Source: Pseudomonas fluorescens HK44 (lineage in GTDB: Bacteria; Pseudomonadota; Gammaproteobacteria; Pseudomonadales; Pseudomonadaceae). Taken from it: DNA of 64,000 nucleotides. This document shows positions 62,525 through 64,000 of the stretch, piece after piece. The DNA is taken from contig NZ_AFOY02000015.1 in the NCBI RefSeq assembly GCF_000217955.3, positions 620,001 through 684,000 of the forward strand, written 5' to 3'. A program made the position numbers and the translations under genes. Under the pieces are notes generated by a model, which did no database searches, had not been told where the DNA came from, and saw only the letters and a program-made list of their open reading frames with translations. How positions within the stretch are numbered: the stretch's first letter is position 1; each line of letters starts with the position of its first letter.

Positions 62525-63298
62525 ATGAGCTACGACACGATTTTGTTGGAAGTCCGGGGTCGCGTGGGTCTGATCACCCTCAACCGCCCGCAAGCCCTGA
62601 ATGCCTTGAACGCGCAGATCGTCAGCGAGCTGAACCACGCGCTGGACGGTCTGGAAGCCAATCCGGAAATTGGCTGCATCGTGCTGACCGGCTCGAAAAA
62701 AGCCTTTGCCGCCGGTGCCGACATCAAGGAAATGGCCGAGCTGACCTACCCGCAGATCTACCTTGACGACCTGTTCAGCGACAGTGACCGGGTGGCCAAC
62801 CGACGCAAGCCGATCATTGCGGCGGTCGCCGGTTTTGCGTTGGGCGGTGGCTGTGAGCTGGCGCTGATGTGCGATTTCATTCTGGCCGGCGACAACGCCA
62901 AATTCGGTCAGCCGGAAATCAACCTCGGCGTGCTGCCGGGCATGGGCGGCACCCAGCGCCTGACCCGCGCCGTGGGCAAGGCCAAAGCCATGGAAATGTG
63001 CCTCAGCGGCCGTCTGATCGACGCGGTGGAAGCGGAACGCTGCGGTATCGTTGCGCGCATTGTGCCGGTAGATGAGCTGCTGGATGAAGCGTTGAAGGTC
63101 GCAACGCTGATCGCCAAGAAGTCCTTGCCGATTGCAATGATGGTCAAGGAAAGCGTCAACCGCGCCTTTGAAGTCAGCCTGTCCGAAGGCGTGCGCTTTG
63201 AGCGCCGGGTGTTCCATGCGGCGTTTGCTACGCAGGATCAGAAAGAAGGCATGGCGGCGTTTATTGCCAAGCGTGAGGCGCAGTTCCAAGGTAAGTAA
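62525..63298 (+). CDS. Enoyl-CoA hydratase, FadBx-like
   Basis: Adds water to a 2-enoyl-CoA, probably tigloyl-CoA, to give the 3-hydroxyacyl-CoA used by the SDR enzyme. The 257-residue crotonase has the oxyanion-hole segments [13 protein letters not shown] (about 58-70) and [20 protein letters not shown], with the two catalytic glutamates at Glu111 and Glu131 ([19 protein letters not shown]). AGAAGGAACGTTGC precedes the ATG. Last gene of the set; the inverted repeat at 63319 ends the unit. Confidence 0.93.
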   Translation: MSYDTILLEVRGRVGLITLNRPQALNALNAQIVSELNHALDGLEANPEIGCIVLTGSKKAFAAGADIKEMAELTYPQIYLDDLFSDSDRVANRRKPIIAAVAGFALGGGCELALMCDFILAGDNAKFGQPEINLGVLPGMGGTQRLTRAVGKAKAMEMCLSGRLIDAVEAERCGIVARIVPVDELLDEALKVATLIAKKSLPIAMMVKESVNRAFEVSLSEGVRFERRVFHAAFATQDQKEGMAAFIAKREAQFQGK

Positions 63299-63318
63299 TG
63301 CAGCGTCCTCACTGACGT

Positions 63319-63383
63319 CATCGCGGGCAAGCCTTGCTCCTACTGATTCAGGTGATCTGTAGGAGCAAGGCTTGCCCGCGATG
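63319..63383. repeat. REPIN of the GTAGGAGCAAGG type, perfect 25-bp arms, in a convergent gap
   Basis: The arms 63319-63343 and 63359-63383 are exact inverted copies around 15 bases. Outer sequence matches the element at 56197-56284. It occupies the whole gap between the convergent hydratase and dehydrogenase genes and can act as a bidirectional terminator. Confidence 0.88.
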
Positions 63384-63394
63384 CTTTTAGGGCC

Positions 63395-64000
63395 TCACAG
63401 CAAATAGTTCTTGAGTTCCCGCGCAATCACCATCCGCTGAATCTCGCTCGAGCCTTCGTAAATCTGCGTGATCCGCGCATCGCGGTAGTAGCGCTCCACC
63501 GGATAATCCTCCAGATAGCCGTAGCCGCCGTGGATCTGTATCGCAGACGAGCAGACCTTCTCAGCCATCTCCGAGGCAAACAGCTTGGCCTGTGAGGCTT
63601 CCGACAGGCATGGCTTGCCGGCGCTGCGCAACCGGGCGGCATGCAGGATCAGCAGGCGTGCGGCGTTCAGCCGGGTGTGCATGTCGGCGAGCATATTGGC
63701 GACGCTTTGGTGCTCGATGATCGGCTTGTCGAACTGCACCCGGTCACGGGCGTAGGCCAGCGCCGCTTCGAAAGCTGCGCGCGCAATACCCAGCGCCTGC
63801 GCGGCGATGCCGATGCGACCGCCTTCAAGGTTGGACAAGGCAATCGCCAAACCCTTGCCGCGCTCACCCAGCAGATTGGCTTCGGGGATCGTGCAGTTGT
63901 TCAGCGTCACCGCGCAGGTGTCGGAAGCGCGGATACCCATCTTGTGTTCGCTGCGGTCGACGATAAAACCCGGCGTGTCGGTTGGCACCAGGAACGCCGA
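63395..64000 (-). CDS. Acyl-CoA dehydrogenase, 5' end outside the window
   Basis: The last 201 codons of a second acyl-CoA dehydrogenase, reading from the right edge. Visible motifs: [60 protein letters not shown], the FAD/dimer region [20 protein letters not shown] and the catalytic Glu in [20 protein letters not shown]. It is related to, but clearly different from, the dehydrogenase at 61384 and converges with the catabolic unit. Substrate cannot be judged; a short-chain specificity is likely. Confidence 0.92.
   Translation of the reverse strand, partial: SAFLVPTDTPGFIVDRSEHKMGIRASDTCAVTLNNCTIPEANLLGERGKGLAIALSNLEGGRIGIAAQALGIARAAFEAALAYARDRVQFDKPIIEHQSVANMLADMHTRLNAARLLILHAARLRSAGKPCLSEASQAKLFASEMAEKVCSSAIQIHGGYGYLEDYPVERYYRDARITQIYEGSSEIQRMVIARELKNYLL

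Overview
The window is chromosomal DNA of a fluorescent-group Pseudomonas. The signs are a GC-rich sequence, a glgA-treZ-malQ-treY block, a complete fapA-F functional amyloid operon, a dpkA-type reductase, DUF6124 and DUF883 proteins, and many REP/REPIN palindromes of the TGTGGGAGC / TGTGGCGAGG / GTAGGAGCAAGG types. I see no rRNA, tRNA, CRISPR array, prophage or insertion sequence. Both ends cut genes: treY at the left and an acyl-CoA dehydrogenase at the right.

Layout. 1-6.1 kb: leftward glycogen/trehalose operon (glgA, treZ, malQ, partial treY). 6.7-18.6 kb: a gene-decay region. It holds remnants of a D-2-hydroxyacid dehydrogenase, an aldo/keto reductase and a LysR regulator joined at one deletion scar, a second LysR remnant and a nucleobase permease tail, mixed with small intact genes. 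It also holds a very large DUF6543-like toxin gene (about 1,609 codons) cut by a single in-frame TAA. 18.7-22 kb: a DUF6124 gene with a folded leader and a 39-codon leader ORF, a WYL regulator, an NTF2-like protein and zapE. 22-29.7 kb: a leftward operon for a C45-family acyltransferase/peptidase, a peptide-type ABC importer and an OprD porin; one permease gene carries an in-frame TAA. 31.2-35.2 kb: gnd-zwf facing nhaB. 35.3-38.8 kb: a delta-60 repeat protein, a small protein and a sigma-54 activator with a VpsR-like N-terminal domain. 38.9-44.1 kb: fapA-F, leftward, with a sigma-54-type promoter upstream of fapA and a strong terminator hairpin between fapC and fapD. 44.4-51.6 kb: nadR-like kinase and pnuC, uppP, DUF1294, YjbR, a LysR/azoR divergent pair, a hydrolase and an MFS transporter. 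51.9-56.2 kb: ferrous-iron uptake (efeU, efeO, efeB and a second M75 protein) behind a Fur-box-like site. 56.3-64 kb: an AraC regulator and a five-gene short/branched acyl-CoA beta-oxidation set resembling the P. putida fadDx-fadB2x-fadAx-fadEx-fadBx genes.

How the parts work together. GlgA makes alpha-1,4-glucan, TreY and TreZ turn its ends into trehalose, and MalQ recycles the maltodextrins. The Fap proteins assemble biofilm amyloid fibres, and the neighbouring sigma-54 activator is the obvious candidate to switch the operon on. EfeU/O/B imports iron under probable Fur control. The 57-63 kb genes carry out activation, dehydrogenation, hydration, a second dehydrogenation and thiolysis of a short acyl chain, probably a 2-methyl-branched acid from isoleucine.

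The points most worth following are the interrupted metallopeptidase-like toxin, the structured leader with its embedded ORF before the DUF6124 gene, the sigma-54/amyloid linkage, the C45 enzyme plus importer operon with its broken permease, and the cluster of deletion scars.
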